From Balanoglossus misakiensis (lineage: Eukaryota > Hemichordata), in NCBI GenBank assembly GCA_040954595.2, contig CM082579.2, positions 9,362,001 to 9,426,000 of the forward strand: 64,000 bases of DNA, written 5' to 3'. Of this stretch, positions 35,439 to 49,450 are shown piece by piece (position 1 is the stretch's first letter; each line of letters opens with the position of its first letter). The translations under genes and the position numbers were made by a program. Under the pieces are notes generated by a model. It was not told the origin of the DNA and did not search any database. It saw only the letters and a list, made by a program, of their open reading frames with translations.

Positions 35439-38400
35439 TCGTTTCGACTGCCGCAAAGTACTTCGCACGAAGAGTACAACACTATGGTTTTTAACTTGCA
35501 CAATAAAAAAACGCACGAGGGAATTATACCTTCTTGGCCAAAACTGTTCCTGGCCACAAAACGCCTCTTTCGTTGCATTATTGAATCATTATATATACGA
35601 AAACATAAATAAGAAATGGCGCTCGGCCGAGACAAATGTTACCGGGCGAGTCGAGGGAAGAATTAGTCTCGCGCGCTGTGTATTAGATACAATACAACAA
35701 CGCACATTGAATTTGACGTCGGACGTGAAAAATTGATATTTCAGAAGTGTGGAAATTCATGATGCGTCCTTTCACACTTAAGGAGACGTTTAAAAACTGA
35801 TCCGGGAGGAGAGTTTGTCACGTCGACGTTAGCGCGTCGGCGCTGCTTGTACATCATCGCTATCGAGCGAGCGCGGACAACTCTTGGGGGGATTGGGGGG
35901 GGGGGGTTCCACGACCATGCGCAGACTACAAGTCGAGCAATTACAGTTAAAGCGGAGGCAAAACTCGAATGGATTATAACCCTGATCGGTCCGCGAGGGA
36001 TTTATCGCCTTCAACATTTAATCGAGCGACATGACGTACCATTTTGGCAATGGAGACACAGCAGCTCTTTGCCAAATTTCTGTTACCCATAATGACCTAC
36101 ACAAACAATCCGTGAATGGAGGCTGCCACGGACAAAATAATTGCTTCTTGTCATTGTAGCCTCGATCTAGGAGATTTGTAAAGCGTGTGCCGAGCAACTT
36201 TGGCGACTTATAGACATACAGTCGTAAAACTGATCCGAAACCTTCTGACCACAAGTACGTAAAAGTTTCAGAAACTTTTTTTCTTGGGAGGGGGGTCAGA
36301 AAGGCGTTAAATAAAGAGGAGTTTCGTGCGCTTTTACAAAATAAACTAATCGTTGAGGACGGACAGGCGGGCGTCCACCAAGTGGGTAACTGCGACTGAG
36401 AAAGCAAAAAAAAAAAAAAAAAAACACGCACACAAAACCGGTGATCTTGGCCAATCGATATGTTGCGTCAGAGAGGCCGTGTCATTGACGAAAAGCACAA
36501 TATAATAAATCAATAACCCTCAGCTCGCGATGCTGAAGGGGGGAAAGACCAAAAGTGGTGAGAACAGTCGTTGCGACCAACAGATGTCGGAAGATTTCAT
36601 GCAAACACTAAAAAAGGGGAGGATTACTGAAGCCCCCCGTTTTTTTCCATTCGCGCCCAACTTCAGCAATTAATACCCGCGATGAAGATGTCGACACTGC
36701 GCGCAGAGCAAGAGCGAAGACGCAGCGCATCGAAGTTGGCAGCAACACAGCGACTCTGATTTCTCAATGAATAAAATATTAACGGAATATAAACAAAATT
36801 TTAAACGTCGCAATGAGTGTGGGAAGGGCTTAACCAACGCGATTTATCGTCCGATCAATACGATTAGAGACTTTGGGCCTATTGAAGACGTATCAAAAGA
36901 GAAAATTGCGTTAGTTAGCTGGTTTGGGGAGACATATTGACTTGATGATCGCGTACAGTTCACCGACGGGCTCGCGGTAACGTTGCAAAATAGAAACGTC
37001 GCCATACTTCAAGTTCATTAGCCACACTCTAGTGTCGATTGGGGACGACATGGCACGGGTGCGTTATGACCATCTTCTATCAACGTGGTGAATGCGAGAG
37101 AGAGAAAGGTGTGGAGATTACGTGCTCGACCTTTGTACTGGATGTGGAGGAAACAAACTTGCAGCACAGTTTGTTCAGTTTTGTCTAGATAATGATACAC
37201 AGGTCGTGATCTTCGAAATGTATATTTATAGGTAGCAGTTAGGGTAGACAGCAGTGGTCAATGAGATAGTCGGTGAATGACAGAGATCTACAGAGAGAGG
37301 TGGGGGTGGGGGAGAGAGACAGACAGCCAGACAGAGACAGAGATGGGGAGAGACAGAGGTATAAATGCTTGGTTTAATTGAGATCTCGCATCAGATTCTT
37401 ACTTTAACTTTGTTTCCTGTGAGACAATGTATGTGGCACTCAAATAGACATATCAATAAATGATAAATAACGCCAAATGAACGTATAGTCTCTCTAAATG
37501 GGTCTATGCAATGTATTGGAATTTATGTGGACATGTTTTGATATAGGGAGGCAGCCCAAATGCGTGTTAGGTGTCTTCTCGTTGTCAGGTGTCAGATTGA
37601 CAGGCATCAAAATAGTAAAAGTTGGTGGGTCGCTTCGAGTACCATAGGAAATGCTGAAAATGCTAATACACGTACATACATACAACCGGCAGTTGCAATA
37701 ATATGGTCAATGGTCAGCTACGGGTAAATCGCATTTGCCGACGGAACGCTCCGCCGCCGATGCGGCGCAACCATTCCCTTGCCCCCGCGAAAGTTCGCAG
37801 TCGCGGTGTTCTGGGTGCCGCCGCTGTGACCCTGTCGCCCGCGAGATCCCGGTTGTTATTATAAATAATCACGATGACTTTGGCTATTGTCACGTTTACT
37901 TCAGTCAAGGCGCAGTCCGAGGCGTGGTGCGAGCACACACACGAAAAATCGAAGTTGTCACGTTGGTTTTGATGAGACCGTATAAAATTACAACTGACAA
38001 CCATTATGACACGCGGAAAAAAAATTAATGTTCTCGTCGGATCCCCTTATGCCCTTTACATGCTCGGGTGCGTTTACAAACCGAATCACACTAAAGTTTT
38101 ACAAACAAAATTACTTTTACGAGATTTTCCTCTAAGATTGGCCTGATCGAGAATTAATCTAAATCATAAAAAAATCCTCTTCTCTATCGTGCATGTTAAG
38201 TATTGCTTGCAGCAATACAATCATATTTTACATCTTTTTTCCCCTGAAATGCTGTTCCCGAGTCGGAGATAAAAAGATAGCGAGCAAAACCAGGCTGGCC
38301 TTGTACAAGTAATGCGTATGGAGACCCGGTTGTAAGTAATAGAATTTGAAATCGCTAACGTCAGTTATTGCATGCTGAAATTATTTCATTGTCAAACAGA

Positions 38401-41184
38401 TTTGAAGCAAATTAATCCGACTAAAGACCTAATGAAGAAGATATAATGTGTTTGTTCGCTTAAGTGAGCGTATTTCGTGTATAATTCGTGTAAAATGCTT
38501 TATGTAGGTTCTGTTTGTGCTCCGTGTTGGTTGAGTGACATTAAACACTGGGGTATGATTCCGTCTGTATGTTTGGATGTCGTGTTTGGAGTGCTTGTAG
38601 CCAGGCGGGCTTGATTCGGCGTGCCACCCCCCGGGGGACGCAGCCCTGAGAGGCAGAGGCAATTAATGCCGGCAATCCAGCGATTTTCGAGACACTCGGT
38701 TCAAATAATGAGTGATGTACGCATTACGTTATGTTGGGGCGGTGATGGGAGAAATCGCTGCAGTGTGGCTATAAACGAGCTCGGCGACCGGTGTGACCAA
38801 TTTTTGCGTTCAATCAGGGTATCGCCGAACCGCACAGGGGCACGTTGCCTCCGGCCGTTCGCCACAACGGGGACCCCGCCGGCTCCCCGGGCGGGGCGCG
38901 CAAGCTCCCCCGAACAGACGATCTGTCGACGGAAGAATCAAAGGGCGGCGTCCGCACCATGCATCAAAATCCGGCTCCGAAGCTACAGGGAGGCACAAAT
39001 CTCTGCCGCGCATGGGTTTGCAGAATTGATGGTTATGCAACTGCATCGCTGTCAGACTGTGCATGCAGGTACACGCGCATTTAAAGTCGTCGTGGCACGT
39101 TGACGACGAAACTTTCTCAGCCAATGGCGGCTTCCCCGTAGTCATCGGCCAAAAAGTTCTGAGATGGAAATCTGCTTCTGCAGGAAATCATTGTGCTGCT
39201 CAAAGCTTTGATGCGTTATCCGAGCAAATCTCCCCACTCGGCTTTTTTTAATTCGCTAAATTGTGTTAAGTGGAATACACACCCTGTTCAATAAAAGCGA
39301 TTTACTGACTTGGAAACTCAAGAAATTCAAGTTCAACATGCGAGACAGGTACCCGGTAATTTGAACGAACCGTGACTTCGTAGCATTCTTCTTTATGACG
39401 TGGACATGCGTCGTGATTTCTGACAGCGAAATTAAAGCCCCAATGGCTGCCAATATTTGGTTTATTTTTATGATTTTACTTTTAAATCCTAGAGTGGTCC
39501 ATTTTAAATGAGCTAAGTAATAGGTACACATAAACACATTATTAACCTCTAATTGCGGCTGTACATTTAAATATGGACAATTTAAATAATAAACGGGGGC
39601 CACACCCGTTTATTCAACTGCCCATTACAAGGGTAAACACCCATCGTGGTATGCACGCACGAAATAGTTTCATTTGTCGACTAAGGAGACGGCGAAGATT
39701 GACGTAGTTTATCAATTAAAATATATAGTTAAAGAGGCAGTTATGGTAGGACTTTATGGACACTGTCATTACATGTACATTCTGAGGGGTCAGCGGACTG
39801 GATATATTTTTAAGAAGCGGGTACTTTGTTGAGAATTTGTTAGGTTAGCAAGCATGCAGTAGTGGTTTGGTAAATTCTCTGTGATAGGTTCACAAAATAC
39901 ACAGAAAAAAACGAGAGAAAAACGCACTGTTCGCTCAGTGCAATCGGCCCGAGCATTGATCACCTGGAAACAATTTACTCTCAAGCAGATGGTGAAAGTG
40001 TAACATGTACAATACAAGTCCTTTTTTTAAAAAAAAAACGAAGAAGCCGCCACGTCTCTCAAGGCGATCGTTCCGTTTGCCTCGGCCCATCACACTTTGT
40101 CGAGCTAATTTGAATTTATGTTTTGTTGCCTATTTATCATGAAATTAAACTTCAAGTAATTTGCAAGACGATTAGAGGACAGAATGAGGGGATTTTTTCG
40201 GGATGGATAGGATTCTCACCCCCAGATCAGCAAAGCACAAAATCTAATTTTGGCGGTCTTTCATGCGGACCAGTGGCTGCAGCAGAGAGCGCGCTAAAGC
40301 TGGGCCGTGATTTTATGATTACAAAAAAAAGCAATTTCACGCTGATTCGCGCGTGTGCTACGGTCGCTATTTGGCCTAGTCTCGCGAGAGAAAACTGACA
40401 CGGGACGAGGCGTCGCTGACGTGATAGATGGGGAGGCGAGGCGTTTTTGTGAGCTTCTAGCGGATATTGGGTTTGTTGCGACGTTAATGACTCCATTGGT
40501 GTTCATTTTGTTTGCCAATGGAGCATGGTTTTGAGGTGTTCATGTGAACAGAACGCGCGGCGCGTCTAGTTTACATGTTCGTTTCTCCCAGAAAAAGGAG
40601 ACAATTGCGAAGAGAGATTGATAAAATGAACATGTCAGCGTTCAATGACATAATAGCTGATGTTAATTTCACTCGCGATTCGAGCTCTTAAGTCGTCATG
40701 ATTTAAAAAAAAATAACCGCTGCGTAATTTTATCACGGTAGAGTTTGAAATTTCTCAGATAACTACCTCAAAATCAGGGATCTCTTGATTAAGTCATCTA
40801 AACCATCGAATGAGGGTGGGTCTGCCTCCAGTTAGTTTTGAAATGTCCCTTCGTCTTTAAAATCCAAAACAGATATTGTTGAAATCTCCCAATGCTCCTC
40901 CCTCGGCCAACACACCAATACGATTGAAACCAGTTTTAGCATGATGCAATGATCCGTTAAAATACATAAAAAAACACGGAAGAAAAAAACAGGCCTCAAT
41001 CACAGAATCGGTTATAGAACTCGGCGGGGAATATCAATTTATCAATCCATATGTGCCCATTGCGTTTTAGCATAGACTGACAACCGAACGTCTTTGGGAA
41101 AAACCGGTCGCGAAAAGTCTGCGTAATTTTATTGGATGAGTATCGCAGGTGGAATTGTGAACATGCCAGTAGGAAATTGGACGG

Positions 41185-41335
41185 TTCGAAACGGATGTGG
41201 AGAAAATAAATATTTATCCTCGTTTAATGTCTTTGTGAGCAATCTCTCCTGCTGGGCCACAGTATCGTTTTAAATAATCGCTATAGATTCGTGTTAATTT
41301 CTATTAATCAGCTAATTACGTGTTTGCACAAACCA
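41185..41335. promoter_or_regulatory. Candidate cis-regulatory island
   Basis: An AT-rich island contains TTTAAATAATCGC and TTCTATTAATCAGCTAATTA, followed by CGTGTTTGCACAAACC. It shows homeodomain-type motif density and no coding signal. Confidence 0.25.
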
Positions 41336-43194
41336 CACCGCGTGAAACCCATGCCGAAGACCTCCTCTCTGCTCAATTGAGCGTCTTCCGAACAAACAAT
41401 ATACACATGTAGGTTATTCGGCGTTAATTTAGTGTATCATTTTGCGAATAGCGCATCGACTAGCCCCGACGTTGCGCTACCGTCATTTCACATGTCCGTA
41501 CATTATTGGCAGTGTCCCCGAACGGCTATCCATCTAACTTTTCTATGGACAAAACACAAATGGGATGTCGGAGCAGACAAATGGCCGTATTCCCACTGTG
41601 GAAAGCAGCATCAATCATCCTCTCTTCGATAAACTTCTATTATGACAGCGAAATCAAATGTTTCCATGGAAACACTGCCTGCAATAAAAAAAGAGGCAGA
41701 GAGAAAGAGGGGGAGACCGTGGGGCAAGTTTTTTTTTGGTTTCTTGCGGGCGAACGTTACGGCCGTAATCGTTGATTTATTTCTGCAGATATTGCCGTGT
41801 AGGGGACGCAGGAATTTTGTCCATCGTGTATGATGTTGTCTCGGTGCGGCTTTTTCAAACAGTGAATGATTCGCTGTCGACGTTTTATTCGTGCTGTCAT
41901 TCTCAACCTTTAACGCATATTCAGTCGTTTTCTTGCTATATCTTAGTCTGTAGAGCGAGCCCCACAAACTGAACTCTCTCGACATTCGCAAGATTTTTTT
42001 CCCCGGCACAACGGCGAGCCCTTGGATGCGCAACAGTGCGATTGTATTAAATAAGTTCTGTATATTGACATTTGCCAGTTCATATTATCGCCATTAGAAT
42101 AATTGTTTGCCTTGAACACACACCAAGTCCTGTTGGCGCGCGTGTTTGCTGTCAAAAAGTACACTGGGCCACGCGAAAATGGTCGCCCTCCCGTGTCCTA
42201 GCAACGGCGCAAGCCATCGCACGCACCACGCTGATGACTCAATCGAATAACAATCGCCTCATCACACGCACACGAAAAAAGCACCACGTGCACGCGGTCG
42301 CGCTTCTTACTTTCTACCGTGGTGGGTCTTTCATTAAGCGAGAAACTTTTGGATTTTACAGTAATGCTAATTTCTTTTGAAGAGGAGGTGGACATTGCTG
42401 GAATGTCAAAATGCAGAAATACTCTACATCAAAATTACGATATTGCCACTAGATCTGAAAACGCTCAAGTTTGCTCGGGAAAAGTAGGGGCTAATCCTGA
42501 TGTATAATTTGGGACGATAAAGTTTATAACTGCCTTTCGACCACAGTGGAAATGATCCAAGTTTAACCCCATGTTATCCATGCACACAAAAATGTTGGTT
42601 TTAGGCTTGTATTTTTACATTTGCGTCATATACATATAATTTATATGAATAAGGTGGAAAAAGAACATGTAACCCCCACCCGCGTACAAACTTCCCGCGA
42701 AGCCAAATGGAATTACCGCGCGAAACAGGAAAGGATAATGCCACAAGAAACATTTTTAAAGGGGGGAAAAACTTAAAATCTTAAAATGCGCGATTTGGGA
42801 GGAAATGGCGCTCTTGGGCGCGTGAACAGAACTGATTGGCTGTTCAGGTGAAGAGGGGAAGATTAACAAAGATAAAAAAGTATAACTCGGGTCGAGATAA
42901 TCGAAACTTCACAAGTTTCATATCAAAGTATAAATATGCCCCGGCGTAAGTCTATCTTATTACCGTTTGAATGTGGACACCTGACCCGAATTCAAAGGAG
43001 CCGACGCGAAACGGGGAAGAGGGGGAAAGACTGAAGCATGCGAGTGTCGCCCTGAGACACAAACTTCAATAATATAATCTCTCTTTGGTCAGAGGATGGG
43101 AAGCCGGAGACAAAGGATGGTTATGACGTGATCCGTTAAAGCTTGCGCGATCCCGCGGAGTGCTGTGCATTCGGGGGGGGGGGGGTGAGAGCAG

Positions 43195-43320
43195 CTCGAC
43201 CGGACCGGTGGTAAAGATTTCACCATTAATTATTAATTATTGATAATTTGGAATGATTGGCGAAGGCTCCTCCGGCGTACATGTCATTTTCAATTAAGAA
43301 AGACCATAGGTGCTTTCAGT
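43195..43320. promoter_or_regulatory. Candidate cis-regulatory island with TAAT cluster
   Basis: Overlapping homeodomain sites form CCATTAATTATTAATTATTG, followed by GATAATTTGGAATGATTGG and TTTCAATTAAG. It stands out from flanking GC-rich and poly-G sequence. Confidence 0.27.
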
Positions 43321-46300
43321 GATGCGAGCACGGATACACCGGGTGCTTGCTGGTGATTACATCACTGAGGATAAAGGGGGGGGGGGGGGACTGACTGTCA
43401 GCATCGCGAGCTCGCTCGCCTAAACCGAGCAAATCAGAACCGAGGTGTTACGCACTTTGTGCTGGGTAATGTGATTTCCGGACTATCACCATCGTTTCCT
43501 GCGCAGACTGAGAACAGGAAATGAGGGAGAATGTCGCGCAGAATAGCTTCTTCTTCTTTTTTCTTTATCAGCACAGAACAGTAGATAACAGTGACTATTG
43601 CCCACAATCGTCGTGCTCTCTCCATGAAACGGTACATTTTTATCGTTGACCTCTGACCTTTCCGCTATAGTCTATAATAATGGCTTGCCGGCGTTGTCAT
43701 CAGTTCGATGAGTTCTTAGCGGGCCGCGGCGATGATGTATCTCAATGGCATTTTAATCATCGTCAACCTAGATTTAGAGTACAATTGGGAATTTGGACTA
43801 ACATTAACCCGTCCTTCCTCAAAAGCTATAGCTGGCGGGGATGATAGAGAAATCATTAGACGATAGCGAATTGGCGTAGATGGAAATTGAGTCGTCCCGC
43901 TGAAAAAGGGTTACCCTGGAGGTTTCGTAGTGGGGACCATGCGAAACGACAGCTGCCTTTGCTTATTTGGAAAACCCACCCATTTCAGCGAAAGCCAAAC
44001 ACAGATAATAATTAATGTCGTCAGGAACAATAATTTTTATTGGCTTTTAAAAAAAACTTGGGCTGCGGAGACAGATACAGCCAGGTTCCCGCCAAACGAC
44101 ATATATATATCCCGTGCATGCGCGGCTCTGTTCTGCCGGGGAAGCTCCGATCCGTGCAGTTGCGCGGAGAGTCGCCCATTATAGTGCTTTAATAGTAGCT
44201 AAGTGTCGTTTTATAAGCTAGTCCAACACTAAATCAAGGGGGACTCGGCGCTCATCAAATTTTCATGGCATTTCTAAATATGATTTCATGTTAAGTGCAA
44301 AGCGTTACAAAAGAACCCATGCAACACTTTTAATTGAAAGCGTGCGTATTTTTGAACAAGAATGGCAATTCTTCAGTGGCCGACGCCGTGGAGGAGAGAG
44401 TGAAAAGAAAGAGCCGGGGATGTAAAGACGCTGTCGAGATGTCTCGATACTTATCAATATTTTCCCCTATGCTTTGTAAAGTGCGTGATTAGATTTATAA
44501 TTGCTAATAGGAAAGTATGGTGGATTTGGAGTGAAACGAAAACCAATAAATAGGCGATATGTCACTGGGGAAATAGGCACCGTTAAAGTGAATAGCGCTT
44601 TAAAATGAAAAACATCAAACAACGGTATAAATCTCGGTGCCCGCGTGCGCCGATAACAGACAAATCAAGTGACCCCGCTGTAATTGTCCCTCTGTCAACC
44701 GGAAATGGATTTAGATAAACTCATCATGGCAAGTGTGAAACTGCGTGAGGTGGTAAATAGACGGGGCCGACTGGAAGGACGATTATGCGTGTCTCCGAGA
44801 AGCGTGTGTGCGTGTGCGCGCGTCTGCGTGTGTGTATGTACATGTAGCCACTGCTCGGCGGACGCTAAGCGCGCGTATAAATCACGGCCGCTAAATGGAC
44901 TCATTATAATTGAGTACTAGTACGCTAATACGCAGCGAGATGAAGCGTCAATGATACTATGAAATATGATTTCGACCAACCGACGTGACGTTTACAGTTT
45001 GACGAAATCGCTACCTAATTTTCCACGTGGTAAATACTATAATTGAAGCCAGGGCCCCCAAAACTAGATCGAATTTTCCCCGAGCAAGCAGCCGCCGATT
45101 ATTATTTCGGCGGATTATGTGTATACGGTGTATGCGCCTTATCAAGCAACTCGCCGGATTCGGGCACAACGGATCACGCGGAGTATTAAATTGATAAGGC
45201 AAGGTACGGCAAAGTAGAGAAAACCCTGAATGATAACACCACTAATAATTATGCAGCTATAAACAGGTTTTTCAACACATCCCTCCTTCAACAACTGATA
45301 GCTGACCGAAAAATTAACCCCCGAGGCTGACTGTATATTTCACTCAATATTGAATAAATTGGTTTGTCAGCGTGTATAGAATGTTACCGATGACACCAGG
45401 AGAGGCCTGTATTGATGTTAAAAACCATCTCATTGAAATAGAAGAGATAAAAGCCTATTCTTATGAACTACTAGCCTTTGGGCTACTTTATTAGTTTTAT
45501 CCTGTCCACTCCCTGTCGTCAGCACACACGCGTACGAGGATGAACACCCCACCCCCGTGACACGATGATGCCTCGTTCGCGCCGCGAACAACCACTGCAG
45601 TGACGTTTTTTGTTTCTCGGAGTATCGTACAGTGCGGACGCGAAATTTAATGTCCTTTTCACAATCGCAGCCGTGTCCGATAAAAAAACGGTCGAATGAA
45701 TAAAACACAACGGCAAACCTAATCTCACCTTTTCTCGAATTTAAAATTACATTACAGCGTCATCATATTTGTGTTGCTGTGTCCGCTTCGTTTTCAAATT
45801 TCCCGCTCGTTCAATTCACACGAGTCTTTAAAGGGGTATATGCATTGCACAGTGACCCTTTTGTTTCCCAATATAAACAATTACCTGCAGAGACAATAGG
45901 GGCTATTGTTTATTTATATTAAAGTGCCCACGTCGAGAAATACGGGTCCTTAATGAGCAATATTTAGGAAAATCACGCCAATATGTTCGCTCGCCTGAGT
46001 GGCAGATAACCCTATAAGGTGAAGAATTCACGCAAAACACAAAACAGATGGCCACAACAAAGTCGCGCCTGCGTGCCTGCTGCACACGCAGCGAACTCAT
46101 CCCAACCCGATCTTCGCAGTGTTTATTATACCAGAACGAATCACTAATAGTTAGAGAGTGATAGCATCTTTTGCGGATTTTTTGAAGGGATCTAGTGATT
46201 AAGCCTTTGTCCGACCATAAATTGCACACTTGACATGGTCTCTCCTTCTTTGAGAATTTTAATATTATGTCAATTACTCCAATTCTATGATGTTGTCCCC

Positions 46301-48283
46301 CCCCCTCCTTCTCCGTCCGCCAAATGCCGCTGAGACCGACTCCCAGCTTTGACACTTCTCCGACTCATCTGCACCGCCGAGGACGGACCACATATACCCG
46401 TTTGTTTTCCAAAAAACACAGTCCACTCGCTACCCGCGCCTATTTGCCCAGTGAAATCAAATCACAAACATCGGGATCTTCTCTCCGAGTTGGCACTAGC
46501 CCCCGCCGGCATTTTACATTAAGTCTTCGGATGTTGTACACAAAGGCGTTTTACAACATTAACAGGCGCACGAACGCATGATTAAAGGTGTACACACTCA
46601 GAAACCATGAATGGAAACCGAACGATTGCGATCCGGTGGAGACGGAGAAAGAGAGAGAGAGAGAGAGAAATAAAGACATCCCAAGCTTATCTCTGCTCCA
46701 ACGCGTGCACGCGCGGGTACTTTGTAGCGCCGTCATAAAAATGGAAGGAGGTAGGAGGAAAATCCATTTATTAGGTTGTATATCCGACGAATGAAGAAAT
46801 TACGAGTGGAGACGGCATCCTGAGCGAACGAACCACAGGGAATACTGACACCTCAATAGCTGAGCAAATCACAAGATAATTTTGTACGAATAGGCAGAGT
46901 TTATGACCTTCGTCACTCGTGAAAAATAATCAAGAAAACAAATTTGTAAATAATTCAGTGGTTGATGAATAATTCCGAAGCTATTTGACTTTTTCTCTAT
47001 TAACAGGTTCATCTAATTCATTTTATGGCTTTATATCAACTTTGAGAAATTTTGATTAAAAGTTACAAGATTGTGAGCGGCGATACGGGTTTTCGCTATC
47101 ACATCCCGGGCTCGCGAGTGACGGGGAAGTGTTCATCGGAGCGAAGTGGTATTTACGTGCCCACACGACCAGGGCTTCGCACGCACTGCAGCGCGGCGCA
47201 CGAGAATTTCAGAAGAGCCCTCATTTGCATATTAAGACGCGCGGGACGCGGCCAATCTGCATGCGCGATGCGCATCGTTTCCGCGGTTTCGAGCGAGAGT
47301 AGTGCGTTGAATACGGAATCGATGAAAACAAACGCTTCACGAAGGAAAAAAAAACACACATTGGGTTAATTTTTTTCCGTTTTGATGTACCGTAAAATTG
47401 GCTCGGATTACACAGTGAGCGCTTCTAAGTATTGGATTTCTTCTATTAACATGATTAGCGGGCCTCAATACCACATTCTACCGGGTTTTGATTTATTTGT
47501 TGCCGGCCAATTTACCCACGAAAACTGTGCCACGGACAAAAGCCCCCAATTCCGATTTAAAAATTTCACGATAAAAGTTAAACTGAACAAAATTTTGGTT
47601 AATCTGATTACGACTACCTGCTTATCGATCAACACACTGCCACGAGAGAGTATTAACTACACGTATTTACGTGTGATGCTAGCTAAATCGCAGCTTTGAT
47701 CATCTGATCAATCGATGAAGATTCACACACACACACATACTGAGGTCCGCAGCCGTGCAAAATTTATCGCAAATTCCCCTGTTTCTTGGCACGAAAGAGG
47801 CGGGAAACCGGCGCGGGGACTGTCAACTCTTTCACAATCAGAATACGTTTTTTTTATTTTAAAAAAAGAAGAAAGAAAATGCGACGACCGATAATTTCGT
47901 CCCTGGCTTCGGGCTCCGTGTGAGATATACTTTACATCGCTTCGTCATATTAGAAGTAGGATCATTTCCGAGTCATGCATGGTTGGCGAGGGAAATTACC
48001 TCGCTTCCCTTGGACAGTGCCGGAATATGGATGGATTTAGAATATTAGGAGGGAAGGTCCTGTAGGGTATTGCTAAAAACAAAAGGAATTATCTCTGAGT
48101 CGCTTCCTAATCTTTATCTTCGACTTAGCTCGGGGACGGGATTCCTGCCTCGCCAAAGTTCGCCTTTGCCATCTGGCGGGCACGATGTATAAAAACGGAG
48201 CCTTTCTTTACCTTTGACATAAACGCAGAGCGCCAATGGTTAATTGTACGGGACTATCCAGAGGTGTGGGATTATTTTTCGAC

Positions 48284-48595
48284 AGGCTGATATATAATAT
48301 TTTCAGAAAACGCTATCATTGTGATGTTGTCATTTTCTTGTAATTTTCACAAAAGGTGCCGATCGAATAAGAAGCGTTATCCGATCGCGTAAAGAAAACT
48401 CTGGCTATATCATATTGCCCGAGTTTTGACAGGCTATAGTATTGGGAATGCAAGAAAAGTGCTGACTCAGCTTTTTCCTAATATTTTAGACCCTCTTAAC
48501 TGTAAACGTACTGTGGGATCACCATGTGTTTATTTATACCTTTTTATAAGTCATTCATGTAAAGCATTAAGTAAACATTAAAACGTTTTTGATTT
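48284..48595 (+). repeat. Diverged repeat module, copy 1
   Basis: This roughly 310-bp segment is similar, in order and orientation, to 49113-49450. Matching blocks include TATAATATTTTCAGAAAA, ATTTTCACAAAAGGTGCC, GAAAAGTGCTGACTCAGC and a closing AAGTAAA...AAAAC block. The central TGCTGACTCAGCT (48460-48472) matches a Maf recognition element in 12 of 13 positions. It may be a relic mobile element or a tandem duplication. Confidence 0.6.
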
Positions 48596-49112
48596 TGAGT
48601 AGTTCGCCTCTAATTTACATATGCTCATATTATGTTTTAAAGGGCCGTCTGGTAATCCTGCTCATGACTATATGATTATGCGCTTTTTTCGCGTGGCCAC
48701 CCAAGTGAAAATCCGACTAGCCAGATCCCCACTTTCCATGGCAACTGTGGCCAAATTTGCATGTGTGGCCAATGTACTTTTAGCGAAACTCAAATACTCT
48801 TAAGGACTCAGTCTGAGCGTTTAAGGCGCGGTGTCTTGTGACTCGATCGCTCCGAGCCAGGCCGACTCATTTGGAACTTACCGAATACGGACGTGTCATA
48901 AGATTATAACAGCAGATATAGCTATATGGCAAATATGACTTTCTCAAGCGCTGTATAATCCAGTGTACGCACAGGGGGCAGTTGCATATGACACGTGAGC
49001 TGCACAAATGCGGGCACCATTTTATGATTATACCGTTAACTAAAATTAGTTTATATAGGCCTAGATGTACGTATTGAGGGCTTTGTGTACATGACAGTCA
49101 TCACATTCCACA

Positions 49113-49450
49113 GCTGTATAATGTAGAATTTTTAGAAAATGGAACGCTGTCGTAGTGTTGCCGCCATTATCTTGAAAATTTCACAAAAGGCGTCAGAAGA
49201 TATAGAAGCTTTATAAATGACACAAAAGAAATACTCTGTCACCATTATTGTTGTAATACAGCTGTTCAGATAATTCACCATGCTGGAAGAACTTTACCAT
49301 GGGGAGTGCAGGAAAAGTGCTGACTCAGCATTTCCCGCAACATTTTAGATCCCGGAATAGTAAGGGGAACTCCCTGTTTTGGTTTCAAAATTCACTGATG
49401 CACAACATAAGTAAAAGCCATGAACATGAAAACATTTTAACTGATCGGGA
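49113..49450 (+). repeat. Diverged repeat module, copy 2
   Basis: This is the second copy of the module at 48284-48595, about 830 bp downstream in the same orientation. It carries a perfect 13-bp palindrome TGCTGACTCAGCA (49318-49330), the T-MARE site of Maf/NF-E2/Nrf factors. Divergence elsewhere is considerable, so the duplication is not recent. Confidence 0.6.

Larger units (their letters stand above)
28007..43194. other. Non-coding intergenic interior
   Basis: No exon is recognised. It holds CACC/CCAT repeats near 29.1 kb, a 20-bp poly-G at 30.64 kb, a composite CACGTG/CRE site at 31.34 kb, motif-rich islands at 29.24-29.32, 31.64-32.03 and 41.19-41.34 kb, a 62-bp GA repeat at 35.4 kb, a purine-rich run at 37.28-37.36 kb, and GC-rich patches at 37.74-37.86 and 38.62-39.0 kb with overlapping open frames on both strands that look like composition effects. 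Confidence 0.6.

Noticed and set aside
38621-39145. Overlapping frames on both strands in a GC-rich patch
   Set aside because: Open frames on both strands of GC-rich DNA are expected, and none resembles a known protein.
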